Origin: Nocardioides sp. cx-173
GTDB taxonomy: Bacteria > Actinomycetota > Actinomycetes > Propionibacteriales > Nocardioidaceae
NCBI RefSeq assembly: GCF_021117365.1
Contig: NZ_CP088262.1
Coordinates: 124,001 to 188,000, forward strand
DNA length: 64,000 nt
Direction: 5' to 3'
Shown: positions 25,531-34,753 of the stretch, piece after piece
How positions within the stretch are numbered: position 1 is the first letter of the stretch
Layout: every line of letters starts with the position of its first letter
Notes under the pieces: model-generated
The model's input: the letters and a program-made list of their open reading frames with translations, nothing else
Databases searched by the model: none
Told to the model about the DNA's origin: nothing
Position numbers and translations under genes: made by a program

Positions 25531-27105
25531 TCAGCGGGGGACGCGGACGAGCAGCCGGCCGTGGATGCACTCCATGTGGAGCTCGCGGCCGGGGCCGACG
25601 GAGTCGCCGTCGAGCTGGCGGGGGGCGTCGATGCTGGCGGTGATGGAGACCCGCTGGCCGGTCATGCGGTTGATGGTGTCGTCGGTGCGGGCGCCACGCG
25701 ACATCACCCGGACGGCCAGGGGGATCCAGGAGAAGAAGTTGCGCGGGTGCAGGATGACGACGTCCAGCACACCGTCGTCGATCGCCGCGTCCGGCAGCAG
25801 CGGCATCCCGGCTTGCAGGAACCCGACGTTGCCGACCACGATCGTGCGGGCGCGGTGCGTGGTGGGCTCGCCGCCGTCCACCGAGATGTCGACCCGGATC
25901 GCGGGGAACATCAGCGACTTGAGCCCGGAGACGACGTAGGCCACCCAGCCGACGCGCTTCTTGAGGTCCTCGTTGACGCCCTCCATGATCGCCGCGTCGA
26001 AGCCCATCCCGGCCATCACCATGAAGTGGCTGTCCTCGAGGTGGTCGCCGGTGACCTTCACCATGTCGATGGCGCGGTCCTGGCCGGTGAGGGCGATGTC
26101 GATCGCGGCCCGGATGTAGAGCGGGATGTCGAGGTTGCGGGCCAGCAGGTTGCCGGTGCCGGCCGGCACGATCCCGACCGGGATGCCGGTGCCGGCGAGC
26201 TCGGCGCACACCTCGCGCACGGTGCCGTCGCCGCCGCAGACGATCACCAGGCCGGGACCTTCCATGGCGGCGCGCTCGGCCTGGCCGGTGCCGGAGTCCT
26301 CGACGGTGGTGAGGTGCCACGTCGGCGTGGACCAGCCGGCCTCGACGGCCATCGCCTCCACGATCGACTGGAACTGGCCGACGTCCTCCACCTTGATCGG
26401 GTTGAGGATCACGGCGAGCCGGCGCCGAGGCGGCAGTACGTCGGGGAGAGGGGCGATCTTCTCGGCGTGGCTGCGGGGGATCGGGCTCAGGACGACCAGT
26501 CCGAGGAGGACGAGTCCGGCGCCCAGCAGGACCCCGCCGATCACGTCGGTGGGGAAGTGGCGACCCAGCAGCACCCGGTCCAGGCACACCGCGACGACCA
26601 CCACGGCGACGAGCAGCGAGATCAGCCGGCGCATGTTCGAGCGGCGCAGCAGCATGGTCGCCAGCACCACGACGACGCCGCCGAACGCCGCGACGGAGGA
26701 GGCGTGCCCGGAGGGGAACGCATGGTTGCTCAGGAGCCACTCCGCCTCCTGCCACTCGGGCCGGTCCCGGCCGACCGCGAGCTTGATCAGGGTCGTGGCC
26801 ACCGAGGTCGCGGCCATCACCGCGACCGTGTAGTACGCCGCCCGGCGGTGGCTCTTGACGAACATGACGACCGCGAGCACCGCCGTGTACGCCGTCATGG
26901 CGATGGTGCTGAACGCGAGCTCCACCCACCGCAGCACCTGTCGCAGCGTGGTGTCGTCGACGGCCCAGCCCCGCACGGTGTCGCCGCGGTCGTCGAAGTC
27001 GGCCACCCACCCCCAGCCCTGGCTCACCGCCACGGCGAGGACCGCCAGCAGGGCGAGGCACACCGCGCTCCAGGTGAGCAGGTAGGCGCGGGTTCGGTCG
27101 AGCAC
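25531..27105 (-). CDS. Bifunctional PAP2 phosphatase/diacylglycerol kinase-family fusion
   Basis: The 524-residue protein fuses an N-terminal membrane PAP2 phosphatase domain to a C-terminal lipid kinase domain. PAP2 motifs are KLAVGRDRP, FPSGHASS and LGRHFPTDVIGG (within about residues 95-215). The kinase shows VCGGDGTVREV, GIVPAGTGNLLARNL and MAGMGFDAAIM (about residues 225-520). One polypeptide could therefore dephosphorylate an isoprenoid or phosphatidate and phosphorylate a lipid alcohol, for example in diacylglycerol recycling; the substrates are inferred. GTG 27105 gives the first helix. Confidence 0.9.
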   Translation of the reverse strand: MLDRTRAYLLTWSAVCLALLAVLAVAVSQGWGWVADFDDRGDTVRGWAVDDTTLRQVLRWVELAFSTIAMTAYTAVLAVVMFVKSHRRAAYYTVAVMAATSVATTLIKLAVGRDRPEWQEAEWLLSNHAFPSGHASSVAAFGGVVVVLATMLLRRSNMRRLISLLVAVVVVAVCLDRVLLGRHFPTDVIGGVLLGAGLVLLGLVVLSPIPRSHAEKIAPLPDVLPPRRRLAVILNPIKVEDVGQFQSIVEAMAVEAGWSTPTWHLTTVEDSGTGQAERAAMEGPGLVIVCGGDGTVREVCAELAGTGIPVGIVPAGTGNLLARNLDIPLYIRAAIDIALTGQDRAIDMVKVTGDHLEDSHFMVMAGMGFDAAIMEGVNEDLKKRVGWVAYVVSGLKSLMFPAIRVDISVDGGEPTTHRARTIVVGNVGFLQAGMPLLPDAAIDDGVLDVVILHPRNFFSWIPLAVRVMSRGARTDDTINRMTGQRVSITASIDAPRQLDGDSVGPGRELHMECIHGRLLVRVPR

Positions 27106-27195
27106 GGCGCCCAGTATGGGCGACGGGGCCGCGCCGGCGTCCGGCCAGGGGCAACTCGGATGAGCCGGGTCACCTCTGCCGGATAGCCTGAGCGC

Positions 27196-28485
27196 ATGAT
27201 CGACCCACGCATTCTCCGAGACGACCCCGACCGCGTACGAGCCGCTCAGGCCAAGCGAGGGCTGTCCGATGACGTGGTCGACCGCGCGCTCGCCGCCGAC
27301 TCCGCGCGGCGCGAGGCGATCGTGGCCTTCGAGACCAAGCGGGGCGAGCAGAAGCGGCTCGGCAAGCTCATCCCCCAGGCCCAGGGCGAGGAGAAGCAGG
27401 CGCTGCTGGCGCAGACCAAGACCCTCTCGGCGCAGGTGAAGCAGGCCGAGGCCGCCCAGGCGGCCGCGGAGGAGGAGTGGCAGCAGGCGCTGCTGTCGAT
27501 CCCGAACCTCGCCGAGGCCGACGTCCCCGCCGGTGGCGAGGACGACTTCGTCCTGCTGGAGACGGTGGGCACCCCGGCCGAGTTCGACTTCGAGCCCCGC
27601 GACCACATCGAGCTCGGCCGCCTGCTCGGCGCCATCGACCTCGAGCGCGGCGCCAAGGTGTCGGGCTCGCGCTTCTACTTCCTCACCGGCGTGGGGGCCG
27701 AGCTGGAGTTCGCGCTCATCAACCTCGCCAACGAGACCGCGCGCGAGTTCGGGTTCACCCAGGTCATCGCGCCGTCGATGGTGAAGCCCCGCGCGATGGA
27801 CGGCACCGGCTTCCTCGGCCAGGCCGCCGACGACGTCTACCGCATCGAGGGGCAGGACATGTACCTCGTGGGCACCTCGGAGGTCCCCATGGCGGCGTAC
27901 CACTCCGACGAGATCCTCGACGGCAGCTCGCTGCCGCTGCGCTACGCCGCGTTCAGCCCTTGCTTCCGCAAGGAGGCCGGCTCGCACGGCAAGGACACCA
28001 AGGGGATCATCCGGGTCCACTGGTTCGACAAGGTGGAGATGTTCGTCTACTCGACCACCGAGGACTCCTACGCCGAGCACCGCCGCCTGCTCGAGATCGA
28101 GAAGGCCTTCCTCGACAAGCTCGAGCTGGCCTACCGCGTCATCGACGTCGCCGCCGGCGACCTCGGGCTGTCCGCGCAGCGCAAGTTCGACTGCGAGGCG
28201 TGGATCCCGACCCAGGGCAAGTACCGCGAGCTCACCTCGACCTCCAACTGCACGGAGTTCCAGACGCGCCGCCTGGACACCCGCGGCCGTTTCCCTTCCA
28301 CAGGCTCGGGACCCGGCGAGGAGATCAAGGCGATCTCGACGCTCAACGGCACCCTGTGCGCCATCACCCGCGCGATCGTCGCCATCCTGGAGACCCACCA
28401 GCAGGCGGACGGCTCGGTGCGGGTGCCCCAGGCGCTGCAGGCCTGGCTCGGCGGGCGCGAGGTCCTCGAGCCGGTCACCACGTGA
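27196..28485 (+). CDS. serS: Seryl-tRNA synthetase
   Basis: The 429-residue class II synthetase charges tRNA-Ser with serine. It has the N-terminal coiled-coil arm (residues about 30-105, rich in Gln, Lys and Ala), motif 2 ([20 protein letters not shown]) and motif 3 ([15 protein letters not shown]). It begins with the normal [22 protein letters not shown]. Two tRNA-Ser genes lie 8-9 kb downstream. The next gene starts within its stop codon (GTGA). Confidence 0.98.
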   Translation: MIDPRILRDDPDRVRAAQAKRGLSDDVVDRALAADSARREAIVAFETKRGEQKRLGKLIPQAQGEEKQALLAQTKTLSAQVKQAEAAQAAAEEEWQQALLSIPNLAEADVPAGGEDDFVLLETVGTPAEFDFEPRDHIELGRLLGAIDLERGAKVSGSRFYFLTGVGAELEFALINLANETAREFGFTQVIAPSMVKPRAMDGTGFLGQAADDVYRIEGQDMYLVGTSEVPMAAYHSDEILDGSSLPLRYAAFSPCFRKEAGSHGKDTKGIIRVHWFDKVEMFVYSTTEDSYAEHRRLLEIEKAFLDKLELAYRVIDVAAGDLGLSAQRKFDCEAWIPTQGKYRELTSTSNCTEFQTRRLDTRGRFPSTGSGPGEEIKAISTLNGTLCAITRAIVAILETHQQADGSVRVPQALQAWLGGREVLEPVTT

Positions 28486-29315
28486 GTACGCAGGAGGGCT
28501 GGCAGCCCAAGATCGTCGCGCTGGACATCGACGGCACGCTGCTCAAGTGGGTCGACGGCGCCGGCATGACCCACGAGCAGATCGAGCCGGCGGTCTACGA
28601 CGCCGTGCACCGCGTGCTCGACGCGGGCGCCCACGTGGTGCTCGCCAGCGGCCGCTCGCCGCACGGCATGACGCCGATCGCGGACCTACTCGACCTGCGG
28701 GGGCAGGACGGGCAGCGGGTGTGGGTCGTGGCCAGCAACGGCGCGGTGATCTTCCGCTACCCGCCCATGGACGTCGTCCGCGAGGAGACCTTCGACGCCG
28801 GTCCCGCGGTCCGAGCCGTCCTGGAGCGGCAGCCCAACGCCATCGTGGCGGTCGAGGAGCGCGGCATCGGCTACCGCGTGAGCACGCCGTTCCCCGACGG
28901 TGAGCTCTCCGGCGACATGATCGTGACGCCGATCGAGGACCTGGTGGCCGGGCCGGTGAGCCGGGTGATCATCCGCGACCCCGAGTCCAGCGCCGACGAG
29001 TTCGTCGCCCTGGCCGCGGACCTGGGCCTGCACGGCACCAACTACGTGGTCGGCTGGACCGCCTGGCTCGACCTGTCCCCGGTCGGGGTCTCCAAGGCCT
29101 CCGGGCTGGAGTACGTCGCCCGCGAGCTGGGCCTGACCCGCGCCGACGTGCTCGCCATCGGCGACGGCCGCAACGACATCGAGATGCTGCAGTGGGCCGG
29201 GCGCGGGGTCGCCATGGGTCAGTCCGTGCAGGAGGTCATCGACGTCGCCGACGCCGTGACCGGCTCGGTCTACGAGGACGGCGCCGCCACCGAGCTCGAC
29301 CGGTACTTCGCGTGA
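28482..29315 (+). CDS. HAD-superfamily (Cof-like) hydrolase
   Basis: The 277-residue phosphatase has motif [11 protein letters not shown], motif [11 protein letters not shown], the lysine of motif III in [15 protein letters not shown] and motif [15 protein letters not shown], the type IIB capped HAD arrangement. It probably dephosphorylates a sugar phosphate or cofactor phosphate; the substrate is unknown. GTG 28482 overlaps the serS stop, and its own end overlaps the GNAT gene, so serS, this gene, the acetyltransferase and the next HAD gene form one coupled operon. Confidence 0.9.
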   Translation: MSTQEGWQPKIVALDIDGTLLKWVDGAGMTHEQIEPAVYDAVHRVLDAGAHVVLASGRSPHGMTPIADLLDLRGQDGQRVWVVASNGAVIFRYPPMDVVREETFDAGPAVRAVLERQPNAIVAVEERGIGYRVSTPFPDGELSGDMIVTPIEDLVAGPVSRVIIRDPESSADEFVALAADLGLHGTNYVVGWTAWLDLSPVGVSKASGLEYVARELGLTRADVLAIGDGRNDIEMLQWAGRGVAMGQSVQEVIDVADAVTGSVYEDGAATELDRYFA

Positions 29316-29803
29316 GCGAGCCGCCGTCGCTGCCGGTGCTGATCAGCTCGGCGCGGCTGCGTCTGGTCCTCGTCACGCCGGCCGACGCCGCCGACATGCG
29401 CGCCGGGCGGCACCAGGACCGCTGGCACCCCGACTACCCCCGCCGTGACGACCTCGACGCGGCGGCGATGGTGCGCGAGGGCGACACCTGGGGGCCCCGG
29501 CACGTCGTGCTGGGCGTGCAGGCGGTGGGGAGCATCGGCTGCTTCGGGCCGCCGGTCGACGGCGAGACCGAGGTCGGCTACGGCCTGGTCGAGGCCGCCC
29601 GCGGGGCGGGGGTCGCCACCGAGGCGCTGCGCGCGCTGGTGGCCGAGACCGACCGGGCCGGGGTCCGGCTGCGGGCCGCGGTCGCGCCGCAGAACCGGGC
29701 CAGCCTGCGGGTCCTCGCCGCCTGCGGCTTCACCGAGCTGCGCGGTGGCGACGAGGACGGCAACCTGGTGATGGCCCGGCCGCTGCCCGCGACCCTCCCA
29801 TGA
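29312..29803 (+). CDS. GNAT-family N-acetyltransferase
   Basis: The 163-residue protein has the acetyl-CoA-binding region VEAARGAGVATEALRALVAE followed by VAPQNRASLRVLAACGFTEL, typical of RimJ-like GNAT enzymes. The acceptor is unknown. It sits between two HAD phosphatase genes with GTGA and ATGA overlaps. Confidence 0.86.
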   Translation: MSEPPSLPVLISSARLRLVLVTPADAADMRAGRHQDRWHPDYPRRDDLDAAAMVREGDTWGPRHVVLGVQAVGSIGCFGPPVDGETEVGYGLVEAARGAGVATEALRALVAETDRAGVRLRAAVAPQNRASLRVLAACGFTELRGGDEDGNLVMARPLPATLP

Positions 29804-30615
29804 CCCAGCCCACGACCCAGCCCACAAGCCGGCCGCGGCTGGTCGCCACCGACCTCGACGGCACGCTGGTGCGCTCCGACGGCACCGTGTCGCCGCGCAC
29901 GGCCGAGGTGCTGGCCGCGCTGGACGCGAGCGGCGTACCGGTCGTGTTCGTGACGGCCCGGCCGCTGCGCTGGATGGAGCAGATCTGGCCGATGGTGGGG
30001 GCTCACGGGATCGCGGTGGTCTCCAACGGCGCGGTGCTGTACGACGTGACCCACCGCGAGGTGCGCGAGGTACGCGGGCTGGGCGCGCGCGAGGGGCTGG
30101 CCGTCGTGCAGGCGATCGCGGCGGCGGTGCCGTCGGCGACGTTCGCGATCGAGTGCGTCGACGGGCTGCGGGTGGACGAGCGGTTCGTGGACGTCGACGG
30201 AGCGGGGGAGGAGACCGCGCGCGGACCCCTCGCGGAGCTCTGGACAGCCCCGGCCGTGAAGCTGCTGGTGCGCGAGCTCGACGCCGATCCGGCCGAGCTG
30301 CGTCGCCTCGTGGGCGACGCCGTCGGCGAGGCCGCCGTGCCGACCTGGTCGGTCGACCACCTGATCGAGATCAGCGCCCCCGGCGTCACCAAGGCCGCCA
30401 CCCTGGCCCGGGTGGCCGCCGAGCTGGGGGTGGCGGCGCGCGACGTGGTCGCGTTCGGGGACATGCCCAACGACCTGCCGATGCTCGCCTGGGCCGGCAC
30501 GCCGTACGCCGTCGCCAACGCCCACCCCGACGTGCTGCGCGCGGCCGGCCGGGTGGCGCCGAGCAACGACGAGGACGGCGTGGCCCGGATCCTGGAAGGG
30601 ATCTACGGGCTGTGA
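29800..30615 (+). CDS. HAD-superfamily hydrolase, second Cof-like paralogue
   Basis: The 271-residue protein shows motif I VATDLDGTLV, motif II VVFVTARP, SAPGVTKAATLARVA and motif IV VAFGDMPNDLPML. It resembles the gene at 28482 and probably arose by duplication. The substrate is unknown. ATG 29800 overlaps the GNAT stop. Confidence 0.9.
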   Translation: MTQPTTQPTSRPRLVATDLDGTLVRSDGTVSPRTAEVLAALDASGVPVVFVTARPLRWMEQIWPMVGAHGIAVVSNGAVLYDVTHREVREVRGLGAREGLAVVQAIAAAVPSATFAIECVDGLRVDERFVDVDGAGEETARGPLAELWTAPAVKLLVRELDADPAELRRLVGDAVGEAAVPTWSVDHLIEISAPGVTKAATLARVAAELGVAARDVVAFGDMPNDLPMLAWAGTPYAVANAHPDVLRAAGRVAPSNDEDGVARILEGIYGL

Positions 30616-30659
30616 GGGCACCGACCTCGACTGGTGCCCGTCACCATCGATCTGTTGAG

Positions 30660-31322
30660 ATGGGCACCGTGTCCGCCCTCGTACGCCGCCTGCTGACCGC
30701 CGCCCTTCTCGTCGGCGCGTTCGTGACCGTCGGCGCCGCCCCGGCCCAGGCCGCCTGCGCGTGCTCGGGCCCCCAGTCGACGCTCCTGCAGCGGATCAAG
30801 GCAGCCGACGCGGTCTTCACCGGCACCGTCACGGCGGTGTCCCGCCCCGACGGCACCGCCCCGATGGCGAGCCCCAGCGGCGGGCTCGGCGCCACGGAGC
30901 AGGCGATCGAGCACGAGGTCACGGCCGAGACCGTCTACAGGGGCCGCGTCGACACCCCCGAGCAGACGGTCACCACCACGCCCCGCAACCGGGCCACCTG
31001 CGGCCTGGGCCAGCTGGCCACGGACCGGCGCTACGTCTTCATGGTCCAGGCCGGCGGCGCGGCCGCCGAGCCCGTGTGGACCGACAACGGGTGCTCCGGC
31101 ACCCGCGTGGCGACCGCGGCCCTGGTGACCCAGGTGGAGGACGTGCTGGGCAAGGGCGAGCCGGCCACGCCGCCGCCCCCGCCTCCTGCGGCCGTGCTCA
31201 CCGACGTCGACACCTCCGAGCCGACCCCGCTGAGCCGCGCCGTCGCGCCCGGCCTCGCGCTGGTGCTCGTCGGCCTGCTCGGCCTGGTCCTCGTCGGGCG
31301 CCTCGGCTCGCGTCGCGGCTGA
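30660..31322 (+). CDS. Secreted cysteine-rich protein with C-terminal membrane helix, netrin/TIMP-like
   Basis: The 220-residue protein has a signal peptide cleaved near APAQA (residues 29-33), so the mature protein starts ACACSGPQ. A Cys-x-Cys N-terminus followed by ADAVFTGTV resembles the netrin/TIMP-like fold found in other actinobacterial secreted proteins. A proline-rich linker (ATPPPPPPAA) leads to a C-terminal transmembrane helix and a short basic tail, so the protein is anchored at the cell surface. The function is unknown. Confidence 0.78.
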   Translation: MGTVSALVRRLLTAALLVGAFVTVGAAPAQAACACSGPQSTLLQRIKAADAVFTGTVTAVSRPDGTAPMASPSGGLGATEQAIEHEVTAETVYRGRVDTPEQTVTTTPRNRATCGLGQLATDRRYVFMVQAGGAAAEPVWTDNGCSGTRVATAALVTQVEDVLGKGEPATPPPPPPAAVLTDVDTSEPTPLSRAVAPGLALVLVGLLGLVLVGRLGSRRG

Positions 31323-31329
31323 GCGACGG

Positions 31330-31923
31330 CTAGAGGTACATCCCACCGGCGCCGCCAGGGCGCCGGTCCTCGTCGCCCTGACCGGGCGTCTGCGGGGCGT
31401 GCGGCTGCTGGCCGCCCATGCCGGGTGGCAGCGCGCGGCGCATCTCCTCGAACTGGGCCCGCGCGGCGAGCTGCTGGGCGTACATCGCCGTCTGGATGCC
31501 GTGGAAGAGGCCCTCCAGCCAGCCGACCAGCTGGGCCTGGGCGATGCGCAGCTCGCTCTCGGAGGGCGTGGCCTCGTCGGTGAACGGCAGCGCCAGCCGC
31601 TCGAGCTCCTCGACGAGCTCCGGGGCCAGCCCCGCCTCCAGCTCCTTGATCGAGGACTGGTGAATGTCCTTGAGGCGGCTGCGGCTCGCCTCGTCGAGCG
31701 GCGCGGACTTCACCTCCTCCAGCAGCTGGCGGATCATGCCGCCGATGCGCAGGACCTTGGCCGGCTGCTCCACGAGATCGGTGAGGGCGCGCTCCTGGCG
31801 CTGGCCCTCCTCCTGCTCCCCTTGGTCGCCGCCCTGGGTCAGGGCGGAGGCGGGAACGGTCCCCACCGGCCTCCCATCGGGGCCCACGATGACGACCTGC
31901 TGCTCCTGCTCGGGCTCGCTCAT
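31330..31923 (-). CDS. bpa: Bacterial proteasome activator (Bpa/PafE-like, DUF2587)
   Basis: The 197-residue protein matches the actinobacterial ATP-independent proteasome activator. It forms a ring that docks on the 20S core through its C-terminal tail and admits unfolded proteins. The central four-helix region (LRIGGMIRQLLEEVKSAPLD and ELRIAQAQLVGWLEGLFHGI) is well conserved. The tail ends GGMYL, where the known docking motif is GQYL, so the penultimate Tyr-Leu is kept but Gln is replaced. It is divergent from the secreted protein's 3' end and upstream of the quinone reductase in sequence. Confidence 0.92.
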   Translation of the reverse strand: MSEPEQEQQVVIVGPDGRPVGTVPASALTQGGDQGEQEEGQRQERALTDLVEQPAKVLRIGGMIRQLLEEVKSAPLDEASRSRLKDIHQSSIKELEAGLAPELVEELERLALPFTDEATPSESELRIAQAQLVGWLEGLFHGIQTAMYAQQLAARAQFEEMRRALPPGMGGQQPHAPQTPGQGDEDRRPGGAGGMYL

Positions 31924-31958
31924 GCCCCACAGCCTAGGTCGCGGGTGGGAGAGGTGCG

Positions 31959-32936
31959 TCACACGGTGAGGACGATCTTCCCGGTGTGCTCTCCGGACTC
32001 CATGAGCGCGTGTGCGGCGGCGGCCTCCTCGAGGGGCATCGTGCCGTGGACGACCGGGCGGACCAGGCCCTCGGCCACCAGCGGCCAGACGTGCTCGACC
32101 AGCGCCGCACAGATGGCGGCCTTCTCGCCCACCGGCCGGGCGCGCAGCGAGGTGGCGATGACCGCGCCGCGCTTGCGCAGCAGGGCGTTGATGTCGAGCT
32201 CGCCCTTGCTGCCGCCCTGCATGCCGATGATCACCAGCCGGCCCTCGGTGGCCAGCGCCGTGACGTTGCGGCCGAGGTACTTGGCGCCCATGTTGTCGAG
32301 GATGACGTCCACGCCGGCCCCGTCGGTGGACGACTTCACGACCTCGACGAAGTCCTGCTCGCGGTAGTTGATCGTCACATCCGCGCCGAGGGCCGCGCAG
32401 GCGGCGAGCTTGTCCGGCGTACCGGCGGTGGTGAGCACGCGGGCGCCGAGCTGGTGGGCCAGCTGGATCGCAAAGGTCCCGATGCCGCCGGCACCGCCGT
32501 GCACCAGGAAGCTCTCGCTCGGCTTCAGGCCGGCCACCATGAAGACGTTGGACCACACGGTCGCCGCGACCTCGGGGATCGCCGCGGCGGTGACCAGGTC
32601 GACGCCGTCGGGGACCGGCATGACCTGGCCGGCGGGTACGACGACGCGCGAGGCGTAGCCGCCGCCCGCCAGCAGGGCGCAGACCTCGTCTCCGACGGTC
32701 CAGCCCTCCACGCCCTCGCCGAGCGCGACGACGGTGCCGCTGCACTCCAGGCCGATGACGTCGGAGGCTCCCGGGGGCGGCGGGTAGTGGCCCTGGCGCT
32801 GCAGCAGGTCGGCGCGGTTGATCGCGGTGGCGGCGACCGCGATGGCCACCTCGCCGGGACCGGGCTCGACGTCGGGCACCTCGGATACGGACAGGACCTC
32901 GGGGCCGCCTGCGTCGGCGGCGATCACGGCTCGCAT
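31959..32936 (-). CDS. NAD(P)H-quinone oxidoreductase, zinc-independent MDR family
   Basis: The 325-residue enzyme has the medium-chain dehydrogenase/reductase fold without structural zinc cysteines: NRADLLQRQGHYPPPPGASD, GLECSGTVVALGEG and the nucleotide-binding VHGGAGGIGTFAIQLA. It resembles the PIG3/quinone oxidoreductase branch that reduces quinones with NADPH. The physiological substrate is unknown. It runs co-directionally with bpa, 35 bases upstream. Confidence 0.92.
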   Translation of the reverse strand: MRAVIAADAGGPEVLSVSEVPDVEPGPGEVAIAVAATAINRADLLQRQGHYPPPPGASDVIGLECSGTVVALGEGVEGWTVGDEVCALLAGGGYASRVVVPAGQVMPVPDGVDLVTAAAIPEVAATVWSNVFMVAGLKPSESFLVHGGAGGIGTFAIQLAHQLGARVLTTAGTPDKLAACAALGADVTINYREQDFVEVVKSSTDGAGVDVILDNMGAKYLGRNVTALATEGRLVIIGMQGGSKGELDINALLRKRGAVIATSLRARPVGEKAAICAALVEHVWPLVAEGLVRPVVHGTMPLEEAAAAHALMESGEHTGKIVLTV

Positions 32937-32971
32937 GGCGTCAGTCTGTCAGGACCGTCGGCCGGTCCCGG

Positions 32972-33298
32972 CTAGGCCTCGAACCGCTCGCCCGAGTGGT
33001 CCACGCCGGTGTCGTCGGGCACCGGCTGGTCCACGTCGAGCGGGTCCACGAAACCGGCCGGCCGGTCCCATCCCTCGGCCAGCGACTGGGCCAGCGCGGC
33101 CAGCCGCTCGACCGCCTCCGGGCCGGCGGACTGCGTGCCGGCGGCGTAGCCCAGCAGGTACGTCGTCACGGGGCCGGCCACGCGCTCGACGTTCTCGATC
33201 GCGAGGTCGCTCAGGTCGTTGAGCAGTCCCTCGTCGACCTCGGTCTCGATGTCGAGCGCGTCGCACAGCTCGTCGATCCAGTCGTGAAGGTTCACCAT
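32972..33298 (-). CDS. DUF6457-like small protein
   Basis: The 108-residue acidic helical protein (LHDWIDELCDALDIETEVD, then LAIENVERVAGPVTTYLLGY) resembles the DUF6457 family, which in actinobacteria is commonly beside or fused to MobA-type nucleotidyltransferases. Here the separate MobA-like gene lies just upstream on the same strand. A role in molybdenum cofactor maturation is suggested only by this context. Confidence 0.72.
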   Translation of the reverse strand: MVNLHDWIDELCDALDIETEVDEGLLNDLSDLAIENVERVAGPVTTYLLGYAAGTQSAGPEAVERLAALAQSLAEGWDRPAGFVDPLDVDQPVPDDTGVDHSGERFEA

Positions 33299-33342
33299 CC
33301 CAGAGTGTCCAGACTGGGGCGGCGCCGCAACCCCTGTGCGGT

Positions 33343-33915
33343 TCACGCGAAGTCGCGCAGGTCCGCCCAGGTGTCGATGTCGCGGTGCTCCTCGCCCACG
33401 GCCGGCACGGCCGCGAGGTGCAGCCGGGAGAGCAGCCGGTGCAGCGCCAGGTCGTGCTGCTCCTCCTGCCCGGGTCGCACCGCGTCGAGCCGCTCGGTGG
33501 CGAGCGCGAGCGCCAGCTGGCGGCGCCCGTCGGGGCCGACCAGGGCCGCGCCCTCGGCCGTGGGGGCCGCCTCGAGGAGGCGGCGCACGGTGTGCGCGTC
33601 CACCCGCGGCATGTCGACCGCCAGCACCACGAGGTACGGCGTGCGGTGCAGCAGGGCGTCGCGCCCGGTGAGCAGGGCGGCGACCGGACCGCCGTACCGC
33701 GGGGACTCGTAGGTGAAGGTCACGGGCCGCTCGGTGGGCACCGGCTCGCCGACCGCGACCACCTCGGAGGCGTCGACCACGGCGTCGATCGCGCGCGCGA
33801 GCAGGGTCCGCCCGCCGATCTCGACCGACGCCTTGTCCACGCCTCCCAGCCGGGCGGCGCGGCCGCCGGCCAGGATCACCGCGGCGAAGGGGGCCGGCCC
33901 GGGGTCCACGTCCAC
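33343..33915 (-). CDS. MobA-like nucleotidyltransferase (molybdenum cofactor guanylyltransferase-like)
   Basis: The 190-residue protein has the N-terminal NTP-binding signature VILAGGRAARLGGVDKASV and the metal-binding AVDMPRVD. MobA links GMP to molybdopterin. Other NTP transferases share the signature, so the MobA assignment relies on the partnership with the DUF6457-like gene. GTG 33915 is the likely start; GTG 33909 is also possible. It is divergent from the amidohydrolase gene. Confidence 0.8.
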   Translation of the reverse strand: MDVDPGPAPFAAVILAGGRAARLGGVDKASVEIGGRTLLARAIDAVVDASEVVAVGEPVPTERPVTFTYESPRYGGPVAALLTGRDALLHRTPYLVVLAVDMPRVDAHTVRRLLEAAPTAEGAALVGPDGRRQLALALATERLDAVRPGQEEQHDLALHRLLSRLHLAAVPAVGEEHRDIDTWADLRDFA

Positions 33916-33962
33916 CCTGGGAGTGTGCCACCGGCCGGGCGGCCGCGTGGCAGTCTGTGGCG

Positions 33963-34742
33963 GTGACCCCGACCACCGCCGACGAGCTGCGCGTCGCGCT
34001 CGTGCAGGAGGCCTCCGTCCTCGACCCCGCCGCCAACCGCGCCCGGCTGGAGGAGCTGGTGCCCCCGGGTGCGGACCTGGTGGTCCTGCCCGAGGCCTTC
34101 GCCCGCGACTTCGGTGAGGCCGGCTCCGACGTCGCGCCGTTCGCGGAGCCGGTGGACGGCCCGTTCGGCCGGGAGCTGGCCCGGGTCGCAGCGTTGCGGG
34201 GGACCACCGTGGTCGCGGGGATGTTCGAGGCGAGCGACGACCCGGCGCGGCCGTGGAACACGCTGCTGGTCCGCGGGGCCGCCGTGGCGGCGTACCGCAA
34301 GGTGCATCTGTACGACTCCTTCGGCTACCGCGAGTCCGACCGGCTGCGGGCCGGTCCGCTCGAGCCGGTCGTGGTGGAGGTCGGTGGCTTCGTGGTGGGG
34401 CTGCTGACCTGCTACGACCTGCGGTTCCCGGAGCTCGCGCGGGCGCTGGTGGACCGCGGGGCCGAGGTGCTCGTGGTCCCGGCCGCGTGGGTGGCCGGGC
34501 CCCGCAAGGTCGACCACTGGCGCACGCTCGTGCGCGCCCGGGCCATCGAGAACACCGTCTTCGTGGCCGCCGCCGGCCAGCCCGGGCCGCGCTACAGCGG
34601 CCACTCGCTCGTCGTCGACCCGCTCGGCGACGTGCTGGCCGAGGCGCAGGACGGCCCGGCCGTGCTGAGCGCGACGCTGCGCCGCGAGGTGCTCGACCAG
34701 GCCCGCCGTACCAACCCGTCGCTGGCCAACCGCCGTCTGTAG
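33963..34742 (+). CDS. Carbon-nitrogen hydrolase (nitrilase superfamily)
   Basis: The 259-residue protein carries the Glu-Lys-Cys catalytic triad in the expected blocks: VVLPEAFARDFG (Glu), AAYRKVHLYDSFGY (Lys) and LLTCYDLRFPELARAL (Cys). It is most like the omega-amidase and Nit1/Nit2 types, which hydrolyse amides such as alpha-ketoglutaramate or deaminated glutathione. The substrate is unproven. GTG 33957 would add two residues. Confidence 0.92.
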   Translation: MTPTTADELRVALVQEASVLDPAANRARLEELVPPGADLVVLPEAFARDFGEAGSDVAPFAEPVDGPFGRELARVAALRGTTVVAGMFEASDDPARPWNTLLVRGAAVAAYRKVHLYDSFGYRESDRLRAGPLEPVVVEVGGFVVGLLTCYDLRFPELARALVDRGAEVLVVPAAWVAGPRKVDHWRTLVRARAIENTVFVAAAGQPGPRYSGHSLVVDPLGDVLAEAQDGPAVLSATLRREVLDQARRTNPSLANRRL

Positions 34743-34753
34743 CCTGTTCCCCC

